Source of the DNA: Calamus simplicifolius
Lineage: Eukaryota > Streptophyta > Magnoliopsida > Arecales > Arecaceae
Assembly (NCBI GenBank): GCA_900491605.1
Contig: UESW01004628.1
Coordinates: forward strand, 317,199 to 381,198
Length of the DNA stretch: 64,000 nt
Direction: 5' to 3'
A program made the translations under genes and the position numbers. The stretch's first letter is position 1. Each line of letters opens with the position of its first letter. The notes beneath the pieces are model-generated. The model did not search any database. It was not told where the DNA came from and worked only from the letters and a program-made list of their open reading frames with translations. Shown here in pieces: positions 9,499-19,949 of the stretch.

Positions 9499-10550
9499 AA
9501 GTTCTTGGGAGATCAGCTGAAAAGATGACTAACAGAGACATTCTCCTCATCCATATTTAAACTACTTCTGGCGAGTATTTCGATCGCCCAGGCCATTAAT
9601 TTCTACTCGCGGAAACTCGCCACGCGTCGCCACCTCAGTGGGCGCTCGCGGGAAACGAAGAGTTCCGCCCCTCGTCGAAGAGGATCATTTATGACATTGA
9701 GGCGCTCAAGGAGCTCCCTTTTTGGGACTAGACTCCCTCCGATCTGCCGGACCCTTTCATAGTAAATGATCTCGAAAGTCTGCCAGACTCCCTCGAATTG
9801 GGCATCCTCGAAAAAATGTGGAGAAGAGGAAAAAGTGCATCAGTAACCAACACTGGAGCAACATGGCTCGCCCTCTCCAAGAGTGACAGATTTACAGGCT
9901 TTGGGCGCCCCCTCCATCGCTCGGGGAGCCTCCATCTTCTTTGGCCGTCCGCGCCTGAATCCCCAGTTGCAGTAAGGACCAAGTAAACTATTAAAAATTC
10001 TCGGCAACACCAAGCGATCTCCGTACCTTGGCAGGGCCAAGTAAAACAACCGAGTGATACTCTGAAACCTTAGCAACAACCGAGCGATATTCTGAAGCCT
10101 CAGCTATAACTGAGTAATTATCTGAAACCTCGACCAAGTCGAATGTCATATTCTTAAAATGCTATCTAAAGCTCCACTCTAGACGAGTAATCTTTCAAAC
10201 TCTCTGATGCAACTAAGACGTCCTATGATACTTCGGCAGAAGTGAGCAACCTCCTTCTACTCAACCGTAAAGACATACGAGCTGTCTCTTTCCGAAGAAA
10301 TATCTACTTCGTTCTACAAACGGGATCATGCTTACTGCATGAGTCCCCGGGACCGCCTAGGTCCACCTTTGATCCAAACTGAGATAAACGCTTTCCTCCA
10401 CTGATGACCGAACATTGGTCTTAGCAAAAACAAGGTAGCAAGAACGCTGCCGAAATATGCTATGACACAAAAACATGACATGTGAGCAGTAACTCTCAAA
10501 CACAATCACATTGAAAAAGAAGCATGTGCTAAAAGAAGAAAGAATAAAAG
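9499..10550. other. Element 1 3' region between antisense units, no gene seen
   Basis: Mixed-composition DNA with scattered CTCGG/CCGAG words and several short frames on both strands (for example 9728-9982, 9840-10079) that show no protein pattern. Degenerate hairpin repeats of the CCTYRGCAACAACCGAG type occur at about 9990-10140. Confidence 0.5.
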
Positions 10551-11380
10551 CTTCTTTATTTCTTCATCAATGAAAAGAGTTACAACCTCCAAAGAGGCAT
10601 TACAAGTGCATCATGGCACAGAAAATAAAGACAAGTAAATAGCTCGGCCGGACTGCTTCAGTCAGCTTTGGTTAATAATGATGTTTCGGCATCTGACCCA
10701 AGCAGTCGGACAATCCAGTCAGCTCACCCTGAACCACTGGTTAGGGCCAAGCCGGCCTCCCACGGGTCCTCCGGATGAATTAAGAGATCCAAGAACAGAG
10801 AGAAGACCTGTGAATGCCGATGCTGGGAAGCCCCCCCTGGGTGGGATGTTGGGCTGCTGGACGCTGCCCGACCATGAAAGACAGGGGACCAGCAGACCGA
10901 CACTGCTCTCAACTCCCTCTTCACAGGCAAAAGATCCCCCAGCCGGATGAGCTTAGGGATCCAGCCCGAGGGAGAAGGAAAAGTCCATCCTTCCATGGGG
11001 ATATGCATGTTTAGCATCTCCGACGGTCCCCATGGCAAGTGACAAAGGACACACAGAGAGCGCATACGTGCACTCTTCATATGGTCGATCTGCGGACCTC
11101 CTGTGCGCTCTCCATATGATCTCCAAAACTCCTCTCTTGAGGACGGACTACTCTTCAGCAGCTCCTTCATCACCCCAGCTATCCGGGGGAAGTCGACTTG
11201 CGAAAGAAGAACTCAGTCTCTCCACTCTCAACCTCAGATACACAGACATCATGAGAACTTCCATAGGAGAACTCAGTCTCTCCACTCTCAACCTCAGATA
11301 CACAAACATAATGAGAACTTCCACAGGAGAACAAAGTCTCGGGAGATAGCCTAACACGGCCCGTTCCCCCCAATTTATAG
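10550..11380 (-). other. Second antisense transcription unit of element 1 (TATA to poly(A)-type end)
   Basis: On the minus strand a TATA box (CTATAAATTG, 11371-11380) is followed by a leader and a 149-codon frame (ATG 11173 to 10724) that I cannot assign. The far end (about 10610-10545) reads TTGTAATG ... TTGTAACT ... GAAATAAAGAAGC, a plant-like 3' end. Element 2 has the same order at 48305-48980, with alignable DNA around GGAGATCATATGGAGAGCG / GGAGGTCATATGCGAAGCG, but there the reading frame is broken. Conservation of the signals more than of the protein suggests a conserved transcript, coding or not. Confidence 0.5.
11213..11332. repeat. Direct tandem duplication of about 60 bp
   Basis: Two adjacent near-identical copies beginning AACTCAGTCTCTCCACTCTC and ending GAGAACTTCCAYAGGAG. 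They lie in the leader of the second antisense unit, just downstream of its TATA box. Confidence 0.9.
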
Positions 11381-11383
11381 GCG

Positions 11384-12165
11384 GATAAGCACCCGAAATT
11401 TGAAATAGCATACCCCGTTGTCACATGGGAGGGCAGAGGAAAAGAATTACTTCCCGGAGCGTGCCAAATGCGTTTCCCAAGCCGTGACGAAAGGCAAGAG
11501 ATCTTCCCCTGATCTCAAATCAAAAACCTTAAATGCATGAGATCGGCTGCAGGTCGTTGGGATATGGGTAGGCCTGGGAAATCCCCTCCGGAAATGATGC
11601 CAACCAATGGCGATCGATTGCTTTCCACGTACACTAACAAGACCTGCGTTGGAAAAGACCAACGGAGTAAATGCCCCTGACAAGGGCGAAATACTCTCCA
11701 ACAAAGCCATTTCGCATACCTCAGCTGAAAACATACCCATTTCTCCACTTCGGGCAAGCCGAACTATCTAACCTCGGCTCTAACCAGGATACCCATGCGA
11801 TTCTCGACCATTTCCAATCGAGCTATCCAATACTTCGGTGGGGCAAACTCCCTTACCCGCTCCGATCGGGACTAGAACTATGTCCCTCAGTGGCATCAGA
11901 CCATTTTATGCCTTGACCGGGCATGCCCATTCTTTACTTCGGATAAACCGGGTAATCCTTATATCTCGTCCTCGACCGAAATGCTTTTTCTAGCCCGAAT
12001 TCAACCGACCTACGAGCGCGAATGAGTTATAATTCGTTCACAGTCGGAAGAAAACTTAAGGTAAAAGATTAGCCAGGAAAACAAACAAATAGAGGTAAAA
12101 AACCAGTTCATCAGAAATTTCAGTCAGGCCACAAGTCCAAAAAGAAAAAAATACATAAATGACCC
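11384..12165. other. Element 1 spacer between the two antisense units
   Basis: Holds the presumed 3' untranslated part of the main antisense gene (near 12165-12060) and the upstream region of the second unit. Short frames occur on both strands, none convincing. Degenerate CTCGG-type words appear around 11760-11990. Confidence 0.45.
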
Positions 12166-15117
12166 TCAAGGATCAGGGGCTGGATCAGTCCCAGCAGTAT
12201 CCTCAGCAACACTCGGGGAGGCTCGGCTCATTTCGCCCACTTCAAAAGTCGTCTTTCCTTCGGCGGCAAGCTTAGAGTATCCTTCAGGAGCTGCGGCATC
12301 GCTAGAGCCCAAAATTGCATCAAGATCGACGTCTGAGATATTTTCATACTCGACTTCTTCAGCCCCCGGGGTACAGGCCTCAAAGGATTCAACATCCAAA
12401 AAGGAGAGGTCCCATTCCGGATTCTCCCGAGATATTCTGGTTCGGACCTCCTCCGCGCCAAGCTGAAAAGCCTCGGCACAAGTCGCATCTTGCTCGCCTC
12501 GAAGTATGGCGAGATGCCTTTCAGCCTCGACAACTTGGCTCCGGAATGAGGTGATTTGCTCTTCAGTCTCGGCGACTTGCCCTTCGAGCTCTGAGCTCCT
12601 TTGTCGACTTGAAGATAGTTCCCCTTGCAGGGTCTCTAATTGGCTTTGGCCCTCTAATTTTGCCTTCTCCATCTGCAAACATAGGGTTAGCCGATGCAAC
12701 AATGAGCCGATGGGAAGATTAAAAAGACGATATCGTACCTCCTCCTTCTGCCAAGCTAATCTCCTGGTTAATTCCTCGACCTCGCCGAAGGCCCTTAGCT
12801 TGTCGGCCTTAACCAGCTTGATCCTATCCTTGAGGTTGTTGATCTTCAATTGCCTGCTATTAACTTCTTCCCTAGACTGGGAGAGCTCGTTATCAAGCTT
12901 GGCCATTTTCTCCTGATGCCATTTGATCCTGTCATCCCTGGCAACAATGCAATGATTTAGCTGCCGAACCTTCTCCTACGACTCGCCAAGCATTCTGTTC
13001 AGGCGATTCTTCTTGGCAGCTTCTCTCCCCAGCCTGTCTAGACTTTCATCGAACTACTTCCTAGCAATTTCCATTTCTTCAGCATGTCTGGATGTGACCT
13101 GTGATAACTCCGAGCATACTTCATCGTACCTCGCCCAGAGCCCACGTAGTTCCTTAACTTCAAGCCATAACCTGGATACGTCATCGAGGGTGGCCTGTTG
13201 CAATCCCCTCGCCCTCACCAAGTTCTTATTAGTGGTGTCCAGAAGTCGCTCAAATTTATCAGACGCCTCTGCTTGCAATCAGAGCTCAGTACTGACTCTC
13301 TTGGCCTGAACGCTGGCCCCTATCGCCAGGCTCAAGCGCCAGCACAGTGCCCTAGTGATCAGAGTGCTCTGCGAAACAAAATTCAAATAAGAATAAGAAA
13401 GCACGATCAAGTTAATCAGAAAGCGCCCACTACTTTGGAATAGCAACTCACCCGGGAGGTGTAAGACCTGGCTAGCTCCATGAGGGTGGAATTGTTGATT
13501 TGAGGAAGGAGATGAATATCCTTCGCTACATTTCGCTGATTGAACGCGGCGTCGATAAGATCCAAGTCTGCAAACTCGTTCACCAAGGGACCCGCACTCG
13601 GATACAATGCCGACTTCATCAGAGCAGAGAACGCCTCCTCGATAGCCGGGTCCGAACTACCAGGCTGCCCATCTGAGAGATCAGTCTGAGCAACCTCAGA
13701 CTGAGAAGCCTTCAATCTCTTGGCCTCTTTTAGCAAAAGCCTGGCCTGTGATTCCTCGGATAGCTCGGCCAGCCTAGGCATCAATGTTCCCAAGGCTCAA
13801 GTGGGAGAAGCTTCGGCTGGTAGGTCATCATCCTGTCCTCTTTCCTCACCGAAGGACCTTCCTCAATCACCGGTGCCTGCTCCTCCCCCGCGAGCTCCAC
13901 CGAAGCCTCGATCTGTTCACCAGCTCCTTTGACCTCCTAAGGAGGAAGCTCTCCAGCAGGAAACTCCTCCCAAGCTTCCATTATAGTTGGCCCAACGTCA
14001 CCGCCCTCTAATCCCTCCGAGGGAGGCCCTTCAATGATAGGCTCACCCTGAACTTCCGACGGAGCCTCGTCCGAGCTATCCACTATCTCCACCACCAAAG
14101 GACAAGGGATCCCGGCTACCCTCTCTGGGTCCTCCTCCGCTCTCTACTCCTCCGTCATGACTATTGCTCCCTCCTCCAACTAAAGGGACCCCTCTCTCAC
14201 TGCCGGCTCCCCCACATCCTCTTCTTTTGATGGTAAAGAGCGCGGGCTAGCCCTGACTCGCTTAGCCTCCGGCGAGTGCTCTCCAGAAAGATGAACCTTC
14301 TTCTCATGCTTACGCCTTTCTGCGCTACCAGCCTCTCTCGGGCGCTTGCCCAACTCTTTCTTTATGCAGACCTCCAGCGCAGATCTCTTGGCTGCAAGCA
14401 CAGTAAGCAAACAATCAGACCGAGATATACTCGCTCGAATGAAATCAATGGAAGGGAGAAAGAAAAAGACTTACCTTCTACGTCGATGGGGCTAAGCCCG
14501 GCGGCAAAAAGAACCTCCTCTGATAGTAAGACATTGGCCGAGAATACTCGACCGTCAAGAAGGACCCCTAGGTCCTTCTCCCGTTCGGATAGGGCTGGAT
14601 GCGCTTCCATATCCCTAGTGGGGCTTCCCCATCTCGGCGGGAAGCCGGAACCGATGTTCCCTTCGGCGATAAAGAATCGAACCTTCCATTCCTTTATGGA
14701 CAATGGTTTATCCATGATCGTCCTGAATGACTTCTGAGGTCTGATATAGGACCACTCCGAGCTCCTTCCAGACATCAGATGGTAACAAACACGGAACATG
14801 GACAGAGTTGCTATTACCTGAACCCGGTTACACATCGAGATAAACCCAATGATACTCCGCCAGTTGTTAGGAGCCACCATTGTTGGGCAGATGTTATAGA
14901 ACCTCATGATCTCTTTCACTAAGGGGTGAAGGGAAAATCGGAGGCCTGCCTTCAGGCTATCTTCGTAAAGAAAGATCCCGCCCTCCAGCTCTTGCGAGAC
15001 CCTATGCTCGGGCTTCGGCAGCCGTAAAATGACATCCGAGGGAATGCCATACTTCTGGCGTATTCTCCCCAAATCCTCGGCAACAATCTCTGAGACCAGG
15101 TCGCTAGGCCTCACCAT
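12166..15117 (-). pseudogene. Antisense spliced gene of element 1 (Transposase_28-like head, coiled-coil body), broken
   Basis: Read right to left from ATG 15117. Exon 1 (15117-14475) encodes a domain resembling the plant 'putative gypsy type transposon' family (Pfam Transposase_28): aGLRFslHPlvkeImrfYNI ... WRsIigFi ... AhPaLSErEkdLgvlLdgRv. GT-AG introns are visible at 14474-14392 (83 bp), 13451-13369 (83 bp) and 12738-12673 (66 bp). Exon 2 is polar and basic/acidic, exon 3 (13368-12739) and the start of exon 4 are a long coiled coil, and the end (to stop 12166) is acidic with the conserved EYEnIsDVDLdAILG. Stops (for example at 14180) and frame slips break it. The function is not known; similar antisense ORFs are known in Tat elements such as Grande and Retand. 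Confidence 0.75.
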
Positions 15118-15500
15118 GCTGATTGGTTGAAAGAAACACCGAGCGATATTGCAAAGGAAGTAGGGGAACAGGATTCTCCAAGAAGGAACGAAAGGGCGTT
15201 GCGAATGGGAATGGCGTTGTTTCGACTTTGCTTTTCCCCGAAGGAAACCGCCTCAAAGAGAAGATAAGGCGTCTTGATCGGAACGCCCGGAAACACCGTT
15301 GTAGGTGCCGTGAAAACTGGGATTTGCTACGTGGCACTTCCCCAACCATTGCCCCTAGGAAGCGATAGATCCATCCCGTAAAGGCAAGGCAGCCATGCGG
15401 CATTAATTAGGGCATCATTATGTAGGTTGTCAAATCCAAACCCATTCATATCGTGCCACCTAGAGTTATACTCCCTACGCCCGAACCTACGCTTCGAACT
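15118..15500. other. Element 1: region between antisense gene start and polypurine tract
   Basis: The presumed promoter or leader of the antisense gene. A 99-codon minus frame (15403-15104) overlaps the start in another frame and has no recognisable domain. I saw no clear TATA box within 150 bases upstream of 15117. Confidence 0.4.
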
Positions 15501-15517
15501 AGGGAGTGAGGGGCATG
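15499..15517 (+). other. Polypurine tract of element 1
   Basis: AACTAGGGAGTGAGGGGCATG directly before the 3' LTR start (TGTTGAGG at 15518). This would prime plus-strand DNA synthesis. The reverse complement of nearly the same sequence borders the LTRs of element 2 (35750-35768) and R3 (19890-19908), tying the three families together. Confidence 0.8.
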
Positions 15518-16458
15518 TGTTGAGGGGTAAAATCGTCGTTGCATTAATAATCGTGCAAGGGGTTAGGATCAACCCTGACTCCCACTTGCTGTAAAACACC
15601 TGCTAGAGATGAGTCAGCCTTAGTGGATCGGGGTGCCTTAGCCCCTCGGCGAGCCAAGGACTCCCAAGGCGCGGGTCACATCTCTCGGCCTTAGCCGAGC
15701 TATAACGTCTCTCTCGGCCTCCGCCGAGCTATCCCCATTTCTCAGCCTCAGCCGAGCTATCCCTGTCTCTCGGCCTCAGCCGAGCTATCCCTATCTCTCG
15801 GCCTCAGCCGAGCTGTTCCTATATCTCGGCCTCAGCTGAGCCATTCCTATCCATTGTGCCTCGCCAGCCGAGCTATCCTTATGCTCCGGCCAGACTCGGG
15901 CACTCAAGCACCTCTGCGGAATCCGACGCGGGAGAGTTCAAACAAAAATTATACCCGAGAGTGGCCTAGAGCCCTGGAGCCTACACCATCTCCGAATCCC
16001 AAGACATCGACCAGCTCTCCCAACCGTCGATCTCTAACTAACAAGATACGAATCTTACTGACCTCATAACAAACTGGATTCGAATCCTAACGGCTTTCGG
16101 ACCCACGACGCCCCCAAGGAATCAGGTGATCCTTTATAAATAGAACCGTCTCCCGTCTTCTTAGGTATGCGCACTTGCCTAGTGGCCCACTCTCCTTCTA
16201 CCCTTGCTCACCTCTTTCCGTCATTAACGCTCTGCTCAGAGCTCTCGAAAGGCCATCCCTGAATAGACTCTTCAGCAAGAGCCTTCTCCTCACATTTATT
16301 GATTGCCGATCCCCGCTGACTTGAGCGTCGGAGGGTCTTCCGCAGAGGACCACTCCCAATGCCTCTCGCGTGAGGACTGTTTTGTAGGTCCGTCCAAGAG
16401 GGAGCCCATCCTGAAGCCTGATCGCATCCGAGTCGGAGGACAGATTTCAGCAGCAACA
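15518..16458 (+). repeat. 3' LTR of element 1 (941 bp)
   Basis: Starts TGTTGAGGGG and ends CAGCAACA, followed by the target duplication ACATA (16459-16463). It contains six hairpin units (about 15680-15880) against nine in the 5' LTR. Three missing 28-bp units explain nearly all of the 83-bp length difference between the LTRs. Confidence 0.93.
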
Positions 16459-16853
16459 ACATATATATCAACTTTGCTCAAAAAATGAATATTCAAATCA
16501 AAATGATCTTATTATATCAATAAACAGATCAAGAATATTTAATGACTTGTTAAAAATATTCTATAAATTTATAAATAATTATTACAATGAAGACCGGCAA
16601 TTAACCCAAAAGAAAAACCCTAGAACGTAACCTTTGTCAAGGCTGAACATTTTTAAAGAAAAAAGAAATAAAATCTGACGTGTCGTCAGGTGATTCGCTC
16701 TGGTCCAGTCAACTCAGCGTTCACGTATGAAAACCGGAGGCCACCACAACCACCAGCGCAGCGTTATGACGTGGAGTCATCGAAGTGGCCCCCGTCGTGG
16801 GCCCCATGCGGGGACCAATCATTGGTGCGGGCCTGACGTGCTACGTTGCAATA

Positions 16854-16900
<47 letters not shown>

Positions 16901-17261
16901 ATCCCTCGGCCACCCTCCGCCGAAGCCACTCATAAGACCTCCGTCGCGCGAAAGGGAGAAGATTCTGTTTTTGAACTTGAGCCTGCTTTAAAAATCTAAT
17001 TTTAAGTCTAAAAAAGTTTTATGCTATGAGACACCTCTACTATAACAATGCGCTTGCTTGCCGTAAAATATTTATTTAAACTTTTGACCTTTATAAATAT
17101 GGGAGAGTTCTTAATAATGATTGATGTGTGAAATACTCTTCAGCATAAACTCTCGTATATTGTCATCATGTAACTCCCTGCATCATTGTCGTGCTAAAAG
17201 TTGGTTCATAACTGAATCAAGTCAAATACAATTATAAATATACATAGGGTCCATTTGCAAT
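16459..17261. other. Host DNA between element 1 and R3, with (ATA)n microsatellite
   Basis: AT-rich at both ends, with a GC-rich patch at about 16680-16860 containing a perfect CCAATCATTGG and several ACGTG/TGACG words, then (ATA)15 at 16855-16899 and CCCTCGGCCACCCTCCGCCG. This looks like a remnant of a promoter or 5' untranslated region, but no gene body is attached; R3 begins at 17262. Its last five bases are the R3 target duplication GCAAT (17257-17261). Confidence 0.5.
16855..16899. repeat. (ATA)n microsatellite
   Basis: About fifteen perfect trinucleotide units. Confidence 0.98.
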
Positions 17262-19889
17262 TATTATTGCTAAATTCTATTAATTCTTTGACTTAAGGAA
17301 GAGGCACATCAAGATTCAAATAGCACTCTTCCATTCAGATGGATCTAAAATAGTAAGAAGTCTTTACGCAGAAACCACAGGAGTATCCTTGCAAAAGAGA
17401 TGCCCAAATCAGTGGAAGCTTTTGGCAATCAAGTAAGAGATACAATAAATTTTCGCTCTAGCGACACTAAAAACGTCATTTTTTGACGCTTAAAAGCATC
17501 GAGAAATATCGTTCTGACGCTTCTACAAGCATCGGGATATTGGGGGTGGAGACAAAAAATAGCTTTTAAAAAGCATCGGAAAAGATGGGCCACGCTTTAA
17601 AGCATCGGCAACTTTTTTCTCTTGCCGATGCTTTAAAGCGTCAGCAACATTTTATTTTCTTTTTTAAAAAAATAACAAACAGAAACCTCGCAAATATCGT
17701 TCGCATCTACGCTCGACAGCACCTTCACCATCTCCAACTACCAAAAACCCCTCAAAAGAAACTCTAAATCCCCAAACCGCCTCAATCCGTCATTGAATCC
17801 CCTCCCGGACATCCAATCCCAACCTCTCCGATCAGAACTCCACCATCCTCTCTTGCAGATCCCCACTCGAACGCCTCCATCGCTACCAAAACCTCCGACA
17901 GAGAAGCCAATAGCAATCCCAAGCCTTGCCAGATAACCAACCCCTCCTCGTTAGCGTACCTATCTCCATATAACCAACCCCCCTCGTTAGCTGAATTCTC
18001 TGCCATGTTTGCTGCGCGAGAAGATAAGGAATTAGAATTCAAAGGAGAGCTCAGCGGAAGTAATTCTAGATGGTATTAATTTTTACTTATTAATAGCTAA
18101 AAGAGGAGATGAATAACAGACGAAAGGCTTTAAAGAGGAGACGAATAACAAACGAAAGGCTTTTAATTCCTTCGGTTTTTTTTTTCTTCGATAAAAAATC
18201 ATCAATTGATATTCATAAATATTGATGATTTATAATATAATAAATACCTTGGATTGGAGAAACAACAATCAAGAATTTTTTGCTTTTAATCCTTCGCGCA
18301 TGACTTTGAACTGCGCTATTGTCTGATTTTTTTATATAAAAGAAACAGGTTAGTGAGAATAAAGATAGGATAATGATGAGGAAAAAGGGGAAAATTAATA
18401 ACTACCTCCAGGCTAGATTACACAAATCGTACATGGAAAGAGTAAGATTCCTTCATAATGCAAAAAAATAAAACTGATTAATATTTTGAAAATCAGCAAG
18501 ATTGGGGTAGAAAATGAACAGAAATTATCAACAAATTTGCCGAAAAAATTAGAGAAAAAAAGAGAACTATTACCTTAAGAGTCGACTCCCATGAATCGGT
18601 TATTGAAGATGGAGTCGTCCAGTGCCTCTAGAACGACTCTGGACCAGAGGTTGCTAGACTTGGCGGAGCTGGCTTTTCCGTTCCACCCCAAAGATGTTGG
18701 CCTTTGTCCTCAGAATCCGGGATAGAGCCCCCTTCGGCTCCTTCTGAAGCCCCTTCGAGGGAGAGCGTCGTTTCGCTGCCCTCACAAGAAAGAGGGCGTG
18801 GTTGAGATGGGAAAGAGCAAAGGAGGGAGCGGCGGGGGCGGAAGAAAGCGACGTTCGGGAAATTTTTTGGTGCGGGCTTAGAAAATTGAAATGATGTCCA
18901 ATCCCGTCGTTCGAAAATAAAAAAAATGATCTCGATGCTTTAAAGCATCATTAATTGGGAAGATATTTCATTCTTTAAGTCTTCGACGCTTATTAACGTC
19001 GTTAATTGTCGACGCTTTCTAATAGCGTCGGGAGTTTTCAGATTTTTCAACCCTTTTTCATAGCGTCGGAAAAAAAGAGTTGTTATTCTTCTTTTTTGTT
19101 GTAGTGAGAAAAAGGCTCCAACAGAAGAATCTTTCTCTGAGAGGGTTTCTCAGGTGGCCTTTGCTAGAGTTGTAAGAATATGAAAAGCATACCTGGGGTC
19201 ATCTTGGGACTTGATATTTGTGCGCTGTCGAGAAGGTAAGCAGTTACATGATTTTTCGGGCGCATTTAGGGAGTTGGGATCCGATAAGGCCGGAATCCCA
19301 TCGGTTAGGGGGATTGACAGTTAATGAAGCTCATGGACGCTTTATCAAAAATTTGAAATCCCATTGATCATGGATGAACTGCTGTATTTGGCTTCCGTTT
19401 CTGTTTTAGGAAGCTCACTTTGAAATTCTTGCGATTAGGGTGGCTCATCCTTCGATATATCTGGCGTGGTTTGAAGTAGCAATAGTGCTTACATTGAGGG
19501 GATGAGGATCGATCCTACCTAGGTATAGAGATGGTTCAGCCCTGTCGAGGTTCGAAGATAGCTTGGCCCTTTCGAGGTATTGAGATAGCTCAGCCTTGTC
19601 GAGGTTCTTAGATAGCTTAGCCTTGCTGAGGTACTAGGATAGCTCGGTCCTACCGAGGTTCAAAGACCGACTTTGGCATCAGCGCCGAGACTGACTATGG
19701 TGTCGGCGCCAAGACCGACTCTAGCATCGGTCTAAGACCGAGGTTGGAGGCCGAGTCTAACTCTTGCTGTCCATTAGGCTATAGCTTTGTTAGTCAATTC
19801 GAATATGCCTTGATCAGCCATATCAGAGATAACTCGACCCTCGTTGCCACGCACGTTTATTGATGTAGTGATATTTTTTTTTTGCATCA
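17262..19889 (-). repeat. R3 LTR, left copy (element 3' LTR), interrupted
   Basis: Matches 23142-24111: the segments 17262-17440 and 19107-19889 align continuously once the CACTA element is removed (for example GAGAGGGTTTCTCAGGTG at about 19140 and 23348). The inner end TTGCATCA is followed by the reversed polypurine tract ATGCCCCCCATTTCC. It contains short hairpin units (19510-19740). Confidence 0.88.
17441..19106. mobile_element. Non-autonomous CACTA (En/Spm-type) DNA transposon inside the R3 LTR
   Basis: The right end reads CACTACAACAAAAAAG on the minus strand (up to 19106); the left end is TACAATAAATTTTCGC, apparently lacking the first CAC. Candidate 3-bp duplication AGA at 17438-17440 and 19107-19109. 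Many subterminal repeats of the AAGCATCG / GACGCTTT / AGCGTCG type lie within 250 bases of each end, as expected for binding sites of a CACTA transposase. No transposase frame is present. Two GC-rich internal stretches (about 17700-18010 and 18590-18870) differ from the AT-rich rest and might be captured host sequence. Confidence 0.75.
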
Positions 19890-19949
19890 CATGCCCCCCA
19901 TTTCCTAGTTCGAAGCGTAGGTTCGAGCATAAGAAATAGAGTCAGTCTT

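Larger units (their letters stand above)
1734..16458 (+). mobile_element. Element 1: Ty3/gypsy LTR retrotransposon, Tat (Retand-like) lineage, nearly full length
   Basis: A 14.7 kb element. It begins TGTTGAGGGG at 1734 and ends CAGCAACA at 16458, flanked by the perfect 5-bp duplication ACATA (1729-1733 and 16459-16463). Order inside is 5' LTR, leader, gag, protease, reverse transcriptase, RNase H, second (archaeal-type) RNase H, integrase, then a 7.4 kb 3' region with hairpin repeats and antisense genes, polypurine tract and 3' LTR. Dual RNase H plus a long 3' region with antisense ORFs is known for the plant Tat lineage (Retand/Grande-type). Gag-pol is one long frame broken by eleven stop codons and two or three frameshifts, so this copy is not autonomous. 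LTRs differ by roughly 5% over the first 190 bp, so the insertion is moderately recent. Confidence 0.93.

Noticed and set aside
16592..16630. AACCCTAGA-like words as telomere repeat
   Set aside because: Only a single imperfect AAACCCT unit, no array.
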